The position numbers were made by a program, and so were the translations under genes. Shown piece by piece: positions 54,625-64,000 of a DNA stretch of 64,000 nucleotides. The DNA is taken from assembly GCA_030248225.1 (NCBI GenBank), contig JASANE010027917.1:1-64000 (forward strand). The letters run 5' to 3'. The stretch is from Trileptium ribeirensis (taxonomy: Eukaryota; Nematoda; Enoplea; Enoplida; Thoracostomopsidae). The first letter of the stretch is position 1; every line of letters starts with the position of its first letter. Below the pieces are notes generated by a model, which saw nothing but the letters and a program-made list of their open reading frames with translations, did not search any database and was not told the origin of the DNA.

Positions 54625-55524
54625 GTAAAACTTTTTAGTAATATTGCATATTTAATAATATTTTAAATTAATGTGTTGTGGTTCAAACAACTAACAAGCA
54701 AGAGAGAGAGTGATTTATTACAAGAAAGAAACAGTTTATATACAGTATAGAACGAGAAATATTGCATCAGCCGTATTGCATCAGCCTTGCTATACAATAT
54801 GCATAATTAGGCATAGTAATGTTTGTGAGCATATTGTCATTTTCATGTTGTTACATCTTCATTGTTACATCATCTTGACACGTTGGCAAGGAAATAGTTC
54901 CTACAAATGTTTTATAATATAATACCTATAATGTTTTTGTCGGTTTTTCAGCATAACAGCATTGAAATGACGTTACGGCTGCAAGATATAAGTTGTTACA
55001 TAGCCAAAGTACAATATTATTGACCTTAGAGAGACTCAATCACACCAGCATTATGTATGTAGCTACTCAAAATTTTAATACTTGTCAACATTGCGGTTCA
55101 AAACGGCCGACCTGTCGGTGCGAAACATACCATAGCTGTAACATCAAAGCGGAGCTTGCGACTGTTGATTCGGATCATCATATTAATATGTATGGTCAGA
55201 GTGAAGTAGCTTTTCGATTTCACACAGGAATTAATTGCCTACTGTAGAATGTTATAAAGGGATCAAGCGTTGAGTAGTCACATGATCACTGGTGCAATCA
55301 AATGCACACCAGCGCGCGGCATTGGGAAAATTTTAGGTATACCGTGCACTGATATTCTAATCAAGGAATTAGTGGTAAAAGAATATTTTAGTCTTAAAAT
55401 TTAGGGATCGCATACTCATCAAATGTTAGTTAAGGACATTGAAGGTTTGTTGACTCGCTTATGTGATATTGTTAGTTCTATGAGGCGTAAATAGAATAAA
55501 TTGGAGCTATGATGATTGGACTGA

Positions 55525-56060
55525 TGTTCAGCAAGACGATTTCGATTTGCTCTGATACACAGATGACTCTGCCATTGATGATGGTATCCGGTGTTGTGAC
55601 GCAGGTTGAAATAAAAAGATGGGCATTTTTAGTGACAGTACCGCAGCAGTGGGAAAAGACAGATTGGATCTTTATGCACTCCAGGTTGAAATAAAAACAT
55701 GGGTATTTGTAGTGACAGTACCGCAGCAGTGGGAAAAGACAGATTGGATCTTTATGCACTCCAGGTTGAAATAAAAACATGGGTATTTTTAGTGACAGTA
55801 CCGCAGCAGTGGGAAAAGACAGATTGGATCTTTATGCACTCCAGGTTGAAATAAAAACATGGGTATTTTTAGTGACAGTACCGCAGCAGTGGGAAAAGAC
55901 AGATTGGATCTTTATGCACTCCAGATTGTGTAAACTGGCTAACAAGATATATAAATAATAACTCTGGGTTGCGTCAAAGTCTGTTCCGGAGTTGAAGGCA
56001 ATGAATTAGCGGATGAGCTAGCGAGACATGGGTCTAATACTAAGTCTCTGTAACGGCCAG
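55525..56060 (+). pseudogene. LINE RNase H relic with 80-bp minisatellite
   Basis: Pieces of an RNase H domain are recognisable: YTDDSAIDDGIRCCDAG (about 55550-55605, catalytic YTD), GIFSDSTAAVGKDRLDLYAL in each repeat unit, and VEGNELADELARHGSNTKSL (about 55993-56050), the last catalytic block of RNase H from R1/Jockey-type LINEs. Four 80-bp units (55602, 55682, 55762, 55842 to 55921) repeat the middle block, and 80 is not a multiple of three, so the frame is destroyed. Confidence 0.7.
55602..55921. repeat. Four-unit 80-bp minisatellite
   Basis: Exact 80-bp spacing of caggttgaaataaaaa. Units two to four are nearly identical. See the RNase H relic entry. Confidence 0.95.
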
Positions 56061-56299
56061 AAATTGGTGAATACACGTTGGTGTGATCATTAAATGTGTG
56101 TCGGCTTATGAAAGTAGCCCTTATGTTACTAATATATCCTAATGTAAATATTCCTGTAACCAGTACTTTAGTTTTCTCAAATAATGCATGTGCCTTGTCA
56201 GGTGTTATGTATATCTGTGTTGTTCAAACGATCAGAACACTTGAATTAGCAGCATATGAATCTATAGTAATCATATGGTCTTATCGTTGCCAATTTCAG

Positions 56300-56562
56300 G
56301 ATCGATGAAGTACTCAAGTACGGAAAAATTCTCCCAATATCCCTTACAAGTCGCCGGTTACTGCAATATTCACGACAGCCTGGAGGCGTCTTTAACGTCG
56401 TCGCAAAATACGACTTGTTCCCTTTGTTCTCAGCAGCCATCCGGAGCAGGCGCTGAGCCTAGTCCTGGAAATAAGTCCAGCGATAATAGCGGCGCGGATA
56501 GCAAACTACATGACGAGCACGTCACAAGTCCATCGAGCAGTGTTCGGCCGCCGATAGCTGAG
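56300..56562 (+). CDS. USP25/28-like deubiquitinase, exon h
   Basis: Encodes GSMKYSSTEKFSQYPLQVAG and YCNIHDSLEAS, matching [20 protein letters not shown], followed by a Ser/Pro/Gly-rich insert with several Cys (TTCSLCSQQPSGAG). Acceptor caatttcag, donor gtatcg. The insert is longer than in human USP25. Confidence 0.9.
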
Positions 56563-57841
56563 GTATCGCTTTTCTTATAAATTGTTAAGAGTTAACTCCG
56601 CACAATAATGTACACGAAGAATTTGCTTAAGATCTTTCAGTTCATGCGGGAAACGACTGTACAGTTTCGAACGAACGGGCTTCGAGCGAACATCTGAAGC
56701 CTTGTAAGGAATTTTCGAACAACATTTCTCTTTTTAAATAAATGCACGTCGAACAGTTTCGATTATGGTTTGAAAAATATTAATATTTTTATTATTATTA
56801 TTATATTAAAAGTTAATTGTTATTATGAGCTGGCCTCGCCACAAGATCAAAATTTTACATGGGTGTACTAAGGTGAGGACCCAGCTCCAACGTGGGTTTT
56901 ACCCAGATTAGGTGGTGGGAAGCCCCTTAGGTCCACTGTTTATGTTATAACTGTACAAGATGTATAGCGTTGTTGTATATTTGTTATTTGCCTACTGAAA
57001 ATGTGTACTACTACAGGCCGTGCTTCATTTAACTTGTGATTTTGTGGGCGGTCACTCAAAATACGTGAGGGGAAACCAAAGTGGACATGACAGGGGCAGG
57101 GTGGCTGCGCTCTGAAAATTCCTGGAATTCGAACAGTGTCCTGGAAAATCCTGAAATTTCAGCGCTGCATTTGCGCAACCACCCTGCAGGGGGAACCAGC
57201 GAAAGCCTGGGCGATCTCGAAAATCCCGGGGTCCTTCCCCCCTCCATGGAGAGGCCAGAGAATTTATTATTTTTGACGCTCGTTTATATTTAACTGGTAT
57301 TGTTGAGTTGCGGTGGAATAGTTGTGGAACATGTTCGAGCACCTTCGAAAATGGTACGAACGAAAAAAATATCTTTCATCGAACATCAAATGGCACATTT
57401 TCTCTCAAATAAGTTCTTAACAGTTAAACAAGTGCTTTCCCGATCAATACCTTTTATCTTTCAGTGCGGTAGAGTCGCGGGCCTAAGCAGGCATGGTTGC
57501 ACGTATAAATTAGTGTAATTTGAGATTATCCTGACTCTCCTGCACCTCTCTACAGTAAAAATATTACATACATGCACATTAGTTTATAATGCATTACATT
57601 ATTTTAACATTACATTTCATTGTTAACCGCGTAAGATCCACATAGACAAGTTTGATCGTGTATTCACTGTAAACAAACACAAAGACGCAAGGTCAAGCAG
57701 GCATGGTTTCAGATATAAATTGGTCTGATTGGAGTTGACAGTTTGACTGTGTCATCTGAATATTATGAGCATAAGTAAATAACGGCGTTGTAATAATAAA
57801 GTATTACCGATGCCGCATTTTGACAGTCAATCAATCGTCAA
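56563..57841 (+). other. Part of USP intron h-i
   Basis: Contains an (ATT)n stretch near 56795, a degraded repeat-like segment (56830-56940, caacgtgggttttacccagat) and a GC-richer stretch at 57100-57250 with frames open on both strands. No supported gene. Confidence 0.4.
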
Positions 57842-58216
57842 AAACCAAAGTGATGCGCTGAAAAACATTGGTTATTTTAAAAGTACTTTAGGGAGGCTTG
57901 TTCACACATTTCCAACAAACCAGAGTGACGCGCTGAAAAACACTGGTTATTTTAAAAGTACTTTAGGGAGGCTTGTCCACACATTTCTAACAAACCAATG
58001 TGACGCGCCGAGAAACACTGGTGATTTTAAAAGTACTTAGGGAGGCTTGTCCAGACATTTCCAACAAACCAAAGTGACGCGCTGAAAAACACTGGTTATT
58101 TTAAAAGTACTTTAGGGAGCCTTGTCCACACATTTCCAACAAACCAAAGTGACGCGCTGAAAAATACTGGTTATTTTAAAAGTACCTTAGGGAGGCTTGT
58201 TCACACATTTCCAACA
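57842..58216 (+). repeat. Five-unit 75-bp minisatellite
   Basis: Units start with aaacc at 57842, 57917, 57992, 58066 and 58141. The length of 75 bp is 25 codons, so a plus-strand frame repeats NQSDALKNTGYFKSTLGRLV with little change until a one-base deletion in unit three (58037) closes it. I see no start context or splice site that would make it part of a gene; it lies in a USP intron. Confidence 0.9.
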
Positions 58217-58598
58217 AAAGGAGATAGCTTCATGTTCATTCGCAGGGTAAATTCCAAGGTGAACGGGTATCATAAATTTTCTCTATGTGCTTCATGCTTC
58301 CATAATTTCAGGTACTTTTCATCGTCATACAAATATTTTCGGGCTATAAAATAGTGTTTTAGTGCAGTATTAGAAATAGTAGTAATCAGTATTAAAAAAT
58401 AATTAGTGAACAAAAAACTAGAATTTATAGTCATTAGTGAGCCATGGATTTTGTTGAAGATGTGGAATTTCGGGAAAATAGGAGGACGAATATGGAGGAT
58501 TTGCAAAGTAAGGGGGCTCCCCTCACCTCTTCCTACACACTAGGTACAGTTCATTGTAGCAGGGGTTGTTTCAAAAGATTAAAGCATGTATCTTTCAG

Positions 58599-58726
58599 CG
58601 ATGGCTATCCCAGCTTCCACCCGTTCTGCTGTTTGAGCTGTCGCGATTTCAATATAACCAGTCGGACAAGCGACCAGAAAAGATTCATCAGAAATTCACG
58701 TTTCCGAAGCAGCTGTACATGGATCG
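58599..58726 (+). CDS. USP25/28-like deubiquitinase, exon i
   Basis: Encodes RWLSQLPPVLLFELSRFQYN, then RPEKIHQKFTFPKQLYMD; this is the conserved LPPVLTFELSRFEFNQ...RPEKIHNKLEFP segment of USP25/28. Acceptor tatctttcag, donor gttagt, phase 2 out. Confidence 0.94.
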
Positions 58727-58849
58727 GTTAGTCGATAAAATAGCTGAAGTTAACTAGAACCGGCAATTTACAATAATCCATAGTTGTGCCTCTAAGAAGC
58801 AAATCGTTTCGTTTGAAGTACATGCGAATTGAATGGATTTGTTGGAGAA

Positions 58850-59510
58850 ATCCTTAGTTGAAACGGAGCGACCGAAGCGAGTTGAGATTCCACTGTTGCC
58901 GCTAGGGGAAAAACCGTGAAAATTTCTTTTTATCTGTTATCATTTATAACTCATGTTCGGGTAGATGGATTTCGACAAGTTTTTTATTCGATAAGAAAAG
59001 TGATGAGGATATGCCTTTTAGTTGAACGCGAACGGCTGCGAGCTTATTTTCGGGGTCAAAATGGCAAAAAAACAGTGTTTAAGGGTTCTTTGCCAAGTAT
59101 GGGCATACAGGTACCAGTCTTTCGTTGCCCATATCTCGCGACACAAGAAATGGAGACCACCACGCAGAACCAGGTCATCAACATCTACAACTTTGCTGAC
59201 AGGGCATCAAGAATTGCTATAAGTTTTTCGGCATACTGAATACGATGTTTTGGTTATTTAGAGTCCAGTACTAATATTTTGTGCTCTTTTCAGATGTTTT
59301 CAATGGGCTTAGGATCAATAAACTCGATTGCTGAAATATAGTCTGTTTTCAGTAATTTGGTTACTTATTGCGTACAGGGCGTCAAGGAATCTATATATTA
59401 GTTTTTAGGCATGAAGAATATGGTGGTTCGGCTATCTAAATACTAGCCTTAATACTTGGAACGTTTTCAGTCGTTTTCGACTGGTTTATGGTCGACAAGG
59501 ATTTCATTGG
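58850..59510 (-). repeat. Repeat family M2 with satellite tail (copy 4)
   Basis: Reverse complement of M2 copies 2 and 3 (gaaacggagcgaccgaagcgagttga at the outer end, ccgctaggggaaaaa, ggggtcaaaatggcaaaa, cgttgcccatatctcgcgac) followed by about 280 bp resembling the satellite of 53330-54000 (ttgcgtacagggcgtcaagga). Confidence 0.7.
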
Positions 59511-59917
59511 CTTCAAGGTTACAGAGGTTTTAGTGTAGTATATACATCAAACGCAAAACATGTTAGAAGGGATTTCACAAAATTACCACTTATTGACACC
59601 ACGGTCGCTCGGTTTCATACTTGCTTGCGACTTACTGGTTTTGCTAGGAAATTATTTATTATTTGGTTTGGTTCGAGACTTGTTTGCAAATATTTTGTTT
59701 GTGGTCATGTTTTGGAAACCCAATAGTTATGTTTAGCGCGTACGGCAGCTTGGCAGTGTGCAATAGAAAGTTGTTTGCATGGCTCATTTTAAGGATCAGT
59801 TGCAAAGCGATTCGCAGGAGTAAATAGTAAAATTAGGGTAAGGAGAGTTATTCGTGTGTAAACAAGAATGTGCCCGTTCCACGACTATTTGGAGTTTTGT
59901 GCACTTCTTCACAGTTT

Positions 59918-60380
59918 CTTGAGCGGAGCGAGGCGAAGCCGAGCGAAGCGTTTTTATTTTCTGTCTGGGAGTAAAAGGTCGATGTCCGTCCGTTCGTTCG
60001 TTCGGTCCGACTTATCTCAAGAACCACTGAACCGATTTTAAAAAACTTTTTTTTGTTTGAAAGCCTTTCATGTCAGAGTGTGCACCTGATATTTGGGATT
60101 AAAAAATTTTGGGTGGTTAATTAGTAATTAGCTAATTAGTTAAGCTTATGTAGCTAAAATAGATAATTTTGCAATATTTGTGTTATTTATTGAAATAGAA
60201 TCGTTTCGATCAAACCATTATAGGGTTTTTTGGGTCGAAGAATTCAAATATAATATTTTTACCAATGATAAAGACCTATGCCCTATGCGATGTAGTTACA
60301 AGAACATAAAATTGAGTACATTCGTAATGCCACAGCCCAAGCTCCGTTCACAAATGTTGTTCCACTACAGACTACTTAAG
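59918..60380 (-). mobile_element. Small repeat family M1 (inverted copy)
   Basis: Full-length reverse complement relative of 44209-44655, in another USP intron, with ends ttgagcggagcgaggcgaagc and ctccgttcacaaatgttgttccac. Roughly 85-90% similar by eye. Confidence 0.8.
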
Positions 60381-60621
60381 AACTTCGCGAATTGCTTGGA
60401 AGCACGTTTTTGCTTGTAGTAGTGATCAGACCAAAAATGGAAAGCTAACATGGTGTGCTAATAATATTAGTACGCACCAGATATGACAACCACGTTTTTC
60501 CAACGGGTACAGATCGAACATCGAGCTAGTAACGAGCGAACAACGGGCATTAATAGCGGGTACTGTCTTATAATTGTTGAACCTCGTATTGCTATTGGAT
60601 AAATTCTATCATTTTTTTCAG

Positions 60622-60717
60622 TTACATGTTCGAAAACCGAGACGTTGTCAGTCGAAAACGTGTACAAGTGAGGCAACTGAAGTTGAAATTGAAGCAGCTC
60701 CGATCGCAACTATCGAG
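60622..60717 (+). CDS. USP25/28-like deubiquitinase, exon j (coiled coil)
   Basis: Encodes YMFENRDVVSRKRVQVRQLK and further basic/Leu residues up to QLRSQLS, corresponding to [20 protein letters not shown] of USP25, the helical insertion of USP25/28 that mediates oligomerisation. Donor gtaagg; start position accurate to about one base. Confidence 0.88.
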
Positions 60718-61539
60718 GTAAGGCTTGTGATTTCTGTGGAATAAAATCTGCAATCATGGTATTTTATTAATAGAATATATTAATAAATTATTTCCTCTAT
60801 AACAAATTACTTTGTATAATAATGCTTATGATTACGGAGTCAGTATACAGTCAAGAGCTGCATATCTGACAATTACAATTACTTCGACCGTAACATTTTC
60901 TGAGTTCTGGGAAGATGTTTAACGAGTGTCGAACTTGGATTGATTCCAAGTTATGACCTAGGTCTTAAGGGGCATTCGGTGGGACTTTTTTGGCTATAAT
61001 TGGGTGTCGGGCGACAAGTAGTAGTTTGCCCATCAACAGATCAAAAAAATCTCGAGATATGATGGTCTGAGTTCAATGGTTAGTGTAATTTAATCTTCGT
61101 CGCTATGGAGGAACTCTTGATTTTTCGAATAAAACTAGTCGTATCGATGTTTGCAATTACCAAAATGTATTAAACGAAATATAATTTTTTCTTAATGCTA
61201 TTCGGTGTAGTTAGTCATCCTTACCTTGGCATCAACAAACATCGTATTTGTAACCATCTTTTTGTTCACGGACACTGATTGTGTTTTCGATATGTGCATA
61301 GGGCGGCCTGCAAAGATTTGTATGCTATAGAGCACAGGTTTCCGCTTGGACCAATTACTTCTTATACCCGCCGAATAAAAACTTTGCAGCTGGTGATTGT
61401 TCGTATCACGGTGTGTTGTTGCTTCAGCGGTGCGATGACATTTTCTTTGTGGTGCTACATCTTAGTAATTAATAAAGCTTTTGCTCCAAAACGGGTTGCG
61501 AAGTGAGCAAGCATATAGCGGGCAGGCAATTGGTTTCAG
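60718..61539 (+). other. USP intron j-k
   Basis: An exon-like piece at about 61302-61393 (between gtgcatag and gtgatt) does not fit: exon j joins exon k directly in phase and in homology. Otherwise nothing. Confidence 0.4.
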
Positions 61540-61782
61540 ATTCGAAAACTACGGGTCCCCACAACAAAAACATGACGGCACCGGCAGTGCCGATATGTCC
61601 ACTTCAGTGTCACTTCCGCTTCGGGATATTTTGCGGCATACGCTGGAATTCGCTGAAAGCCGGCCAGGGGACACTCACGGCGGCGATGACAAAACAACGT
61701 CTTGTGCGATAGCGGCGCAGTTGAGTTCTGGAAATCATCGTCATCTTCCAAGTCCTTCTACAAACAGCGACAAGGAAATAAT
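61540..61782 (+). CDS. USP25/28-like deubiquitinase, exon k
   Basis: After ggtttcag it encodes FENYGSPQQ, then LPLRDILRHTLEFAESRPGD, matching [25 protein letters not shown]. A Ser/His-rich linker follows to DKEI before gtaagc. Phase 2 in and out. Confidence 0.9.
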
Positions 61783-62034
61783 GTAAGCGTACTTTGTCGA
61801 CTTGTTTATTTATTTTGTCTGTTTGGTTTGTCTTACGGTTCAGAGCCCTATGGATGTGTTTGCATTTTGCGGTGCATCGGGTACGAATTTTTTTACTGCG
61901 GATTTTTTATGTTTCCAGCAAATAATATAAAAACATTACCCTCGGCATAGTGTTACGTGCATAAGCATAAATATTGCTATCTGCATAATGCTGAAGTGGC
62001 TATTTCATTTTGTTGACGTCATTTTTATTCGTAG

Positions 62035-62082
62035 AGCCATTATTTTAGAAGCCGGTGCGAGTTTTATTGGACGCAAGGATAG
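62035..62082 (+). CDS. USP25/28-like deubiquitinase, exon l (small)
   Basis: 48 bp between attcgtag and gtgagt encode AIILEAGASFIGRKD in a phase that links exons k and m (phase 2 to phase 2). No motif; supported by splice sites and phase only. Confidence 0.5.
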   Translation, partial: SHYFRSRCEFYWTQG

Positions 62083-62329
62083 GTGAGTTAGTCTCTGCAA
62101 TCAGTGGAACGGTGTGATTTGACGCTAAATGAGAAATCCTGTATAACCATCTAATATCGCGGGTTGTGGCTTGAGCTGCCTAGAGCGCAAAATGGCCACA
62201 ATATAATGTTTTGTAATGTAATTTTCAGTTTCTTATTTTTAAGTAGACCACATTCAGAATCAGTTTTTACCCATGCAAGAGAGATGTGGAAAAATATTTT
62301 TCGGTGCAGCTTACAAAATATTTTACAAG

Positions 62330-62474
62330 GTGTCAAGAACCTGGTGACGATTGTGAAGCAACGAGGTCGCAGCAGCTTTCACGTTCAGCCTGGAGCGATG
62401 ATCGCGGATCATCGCCTATGGATCACGATCCTGAAGATGTCGGTGGCAATGCTGATGGCGCTCAAATTGAGACA
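62330..62474 (+). CDS. USP25/28-like deubiquitinase, exon m (acidic insert)
   Basis: Encodes CQEPGDDCEATRSQQLSRSA, then an acidic stretch with GSSPMDHDPEDVGG, ending QIET before gtaagc in phase 0, as exon n needs. The acceptor is atattttacaag, a weaker form. Matches the disordered insert region of USP25/28 only in character. A competing open frame (62164-62478) breaks the phase. Confidence 0.6.
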
Positions 62475-63414
62475 GTAAGCAGTTGTTAGTTTAAGCGCGG
62501 AAAATAATTACCGTTACTATCGGAATTAAGCGCACAAGAATTGAAGAATTTTCTTTAGATTTTGATCGTTCCGTTTAAAGGTGAATCGATCGTTCGTGAT
62601 TAATAAAGTTCGATGGCGCTAAAATAAAATTTCCATAAATGTTGTAGTTTGCGAATATCTTAACCAATTTCGTTTAAACGAAGATTGTTCTTTTGTTATA
62701 TCGTTCGGTTTCGTCTCCTTTAAATTCCCGATTCGAAGGCTCTCCCCCTACTCGTTAGCAACAGTAGGAATCTCGTTAATCCATTCATTCACGCCCCTAA
62801 TTGGATGAGGATGCATTTGGCTAATATAAGAGATTCATATGTTCTATAATTAACGGAGAGGTCAGCCACGTGTTTACCGCATAGATTTGACATTCGGTTG
62901 ATGCCCCAATACAGCTCATTTGATCATTGTTATTGAAGCATTGAACGCCAATGGTAATGCAGTTCGTACCACATGTAAAATAAATTGCCGAGTCATCCAT
63001 GAATATCTTTATTCAACTCAGGAATGTCCCGAATGTTAGTTTTTACGCTTTCGAATCCACTATCCGTTATTACATTATTGTGGATATGGTTTGACATCGG
63101 ACGTAATTTTGTTATCATATTTAACTTCGCAAAGTGTTGATTGAGTTGACCTGACGTGATATATATAAACTGTCTCAATTGTGGTGTCTTAGAGGTTAAA
63201 TAAAGAGCTTATAGGCCATTCGTTATGGCACAAGTTTGACGTTTGCTAAATAAATAGGTAACATGAAAATGGCTGAGTTTACTGTTTTAGTTTGGTGTTC
63301 GATATATGAGGCCATTAGTAATTTTTGTGTTGTGCCGTCACCAATGAAAACTAATCTGGCATTGCTGACCCAGCTGTAGTTCTGTCCGAGAATCAGTTAC
63401 ACAACTTATTTTAG

Positions 63415-63880
63415 AACAAAACCTTACAAACCATGGAAAGTACAAGTCCAGCCACCGATATTGAAGCAAATTCGAGTCTTACAGCTTCACACAATAATGA
63501 AACGTCGAAGCCTGTTGGTACGATGTTAAAAATTGATACAACCGCTCCCGAAACGAAGCCGGTTACACTCGACGGTGACGATCCGGATGCAATGGAACAT
63601 TGTGATGCAGAATTTTCTGCAAGTGGAGAATTATTGATCAAATCGTCTGAAATCGGTGATAACATTGCTAGTCATTCGTATAATAATAATACATCGGCGT
63701 CTGGCGTCAATTCCGTAACAACTGCTACTGCTGCCGTAGCAGGTATGACATCAAAGCGACGGTGCGATCACGAGTTAGATTTGTCGCCGCCTTATCCGTT
63801 GCAAGTGTCGCCGGACGAGCTACGATGCTTTCAAACTTGTCTGAGCCGATGGATTGCTCAGGTGAACATTCAAGTCAAAG
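63415..63880 (+). CDS. USP25/28-like deubiquitinase, exon n
   Basis: After acttattttag the exon encodes NKTLQTMESTSP, an acidic/Ser/Thr-rich linker, then LQVSPDELRCFQTCLSRWIAQ, matching ITEEELSVLESCLHRWRTEI of USP25. Donor aaag|gtatga, phase 1 out. The following exon (acceptor about 63983) could not be framed convincingly before the window ends, and the His box is not included. Confidence 0.88.
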
Positions 63881-64000
63881 GTATGATTTTATTCTTTGGC
63901 AACTAAATTCTGTGTGTGGTGAGCATGCGTAGCGAACAATAATTATTGTCACTGGTAGAATGGTGAATTTTTTGCGTTTTTAGTGTTCGCGTAATTCAAT

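Noticed and set aside
55478..55780. 100-codon minus-strand frame with repeated FYFNLECIKIQS
   Set aside because: Product of the 80-bp minisatellite; no start or domain support.
55602..58216. Tandem repeats considered as CRISPR
   Set aside because: Units are contiguous without unique spacers and the DNA is animal-like.
61302..61393. Exon-like segment in the USP gene
   Set aside because: Including it separates segments (QLS / RFENYGS) that are contiguous in USP25/28 homologues.
63984..64000. Possible next USP exon at the window edge
   Set aside because: In the phase required after exon n it reads a stop after three codons; too little sequence to judge.

Overview
The window looks like intron-rich, repeat-rich nuclear DNA of an invertebrate animal. 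The evidence is a spliced USP25/USP28-type deubiquitinase gene with GT-AG introns, a BEL/Pao LTR retrotransposon (a class known from animals), Ty3/Gypsy and CR1-like LINE relics, and many small non-autonomous repeats and minisatellites. A nematode or another worm is plausible, but the sequence alone does not fix the phylum. I saw no rRNA, tRNA, CRISPR array or bacterial-type operon.

Layout. 1-6650 is non-coding: an array of short hairpins (346-625), then a probable long LTR (about 2361-4098) with a heat-shock-like element, TATA box and AATAAA, then a leader-like stretch without genes. 6651-13713 is a decayed Gypsy element in + orientation: coiled-coil N-terminus, a long Asn/Gln-rich heptad repeat, capsid-like gag, CCHC knuckle, DTGS protease, RT with YLDN, RNase H and integrase, broken by many stops and frameshifts. 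It is cut off inside the integrase and joined at 13730 to a 5'-truncated LINE with its own downstream repeats.

16341-30447 is a very large, nearly identical inverted repeat. Each arm of about 6.4 kb carries the 3' half of the same Gypsy family, a CR1-like LINE reverse transcriptase, a 56-bp minisatellite and G-rich repeats; the two copies diverge from a spacer of about 1.2 kb. The arms keep the Gypsy 3' end that the first copy has lost. There the integrase is followed by a PHD zinc finger, an unusual module for a Gypsy polyprotein.

33313-40740 is a young-looking BEL/Pao element. Its LTRs of about 299 bp are almost identical, and a 1581-codon gag-pol frame runs into a second frame after a one-base shift. 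In the env position it carries an extra 393-codon ORF that reads as an SGNH/GDSL-type hydrolase. A fragment of the element's own U3 lies directly before this ORF. This is the most notable system in the window.

42444 to the right edge holds at least 14 + strand exons of the USP25/28 orthologue: SIM-like motif, two UIMs, Cys box, QQD motif and the FELSRF region. The His box should lie beyond the window and the 5' end was not found. Its introns hold a dead CR1-like LINE, an RNase H relic with an 80-bp minisatellite, a TIR MITE (a second copy lies just upstream of the gene), two further small repeat families and several satellites. The USP gene is the only host gene I can support.
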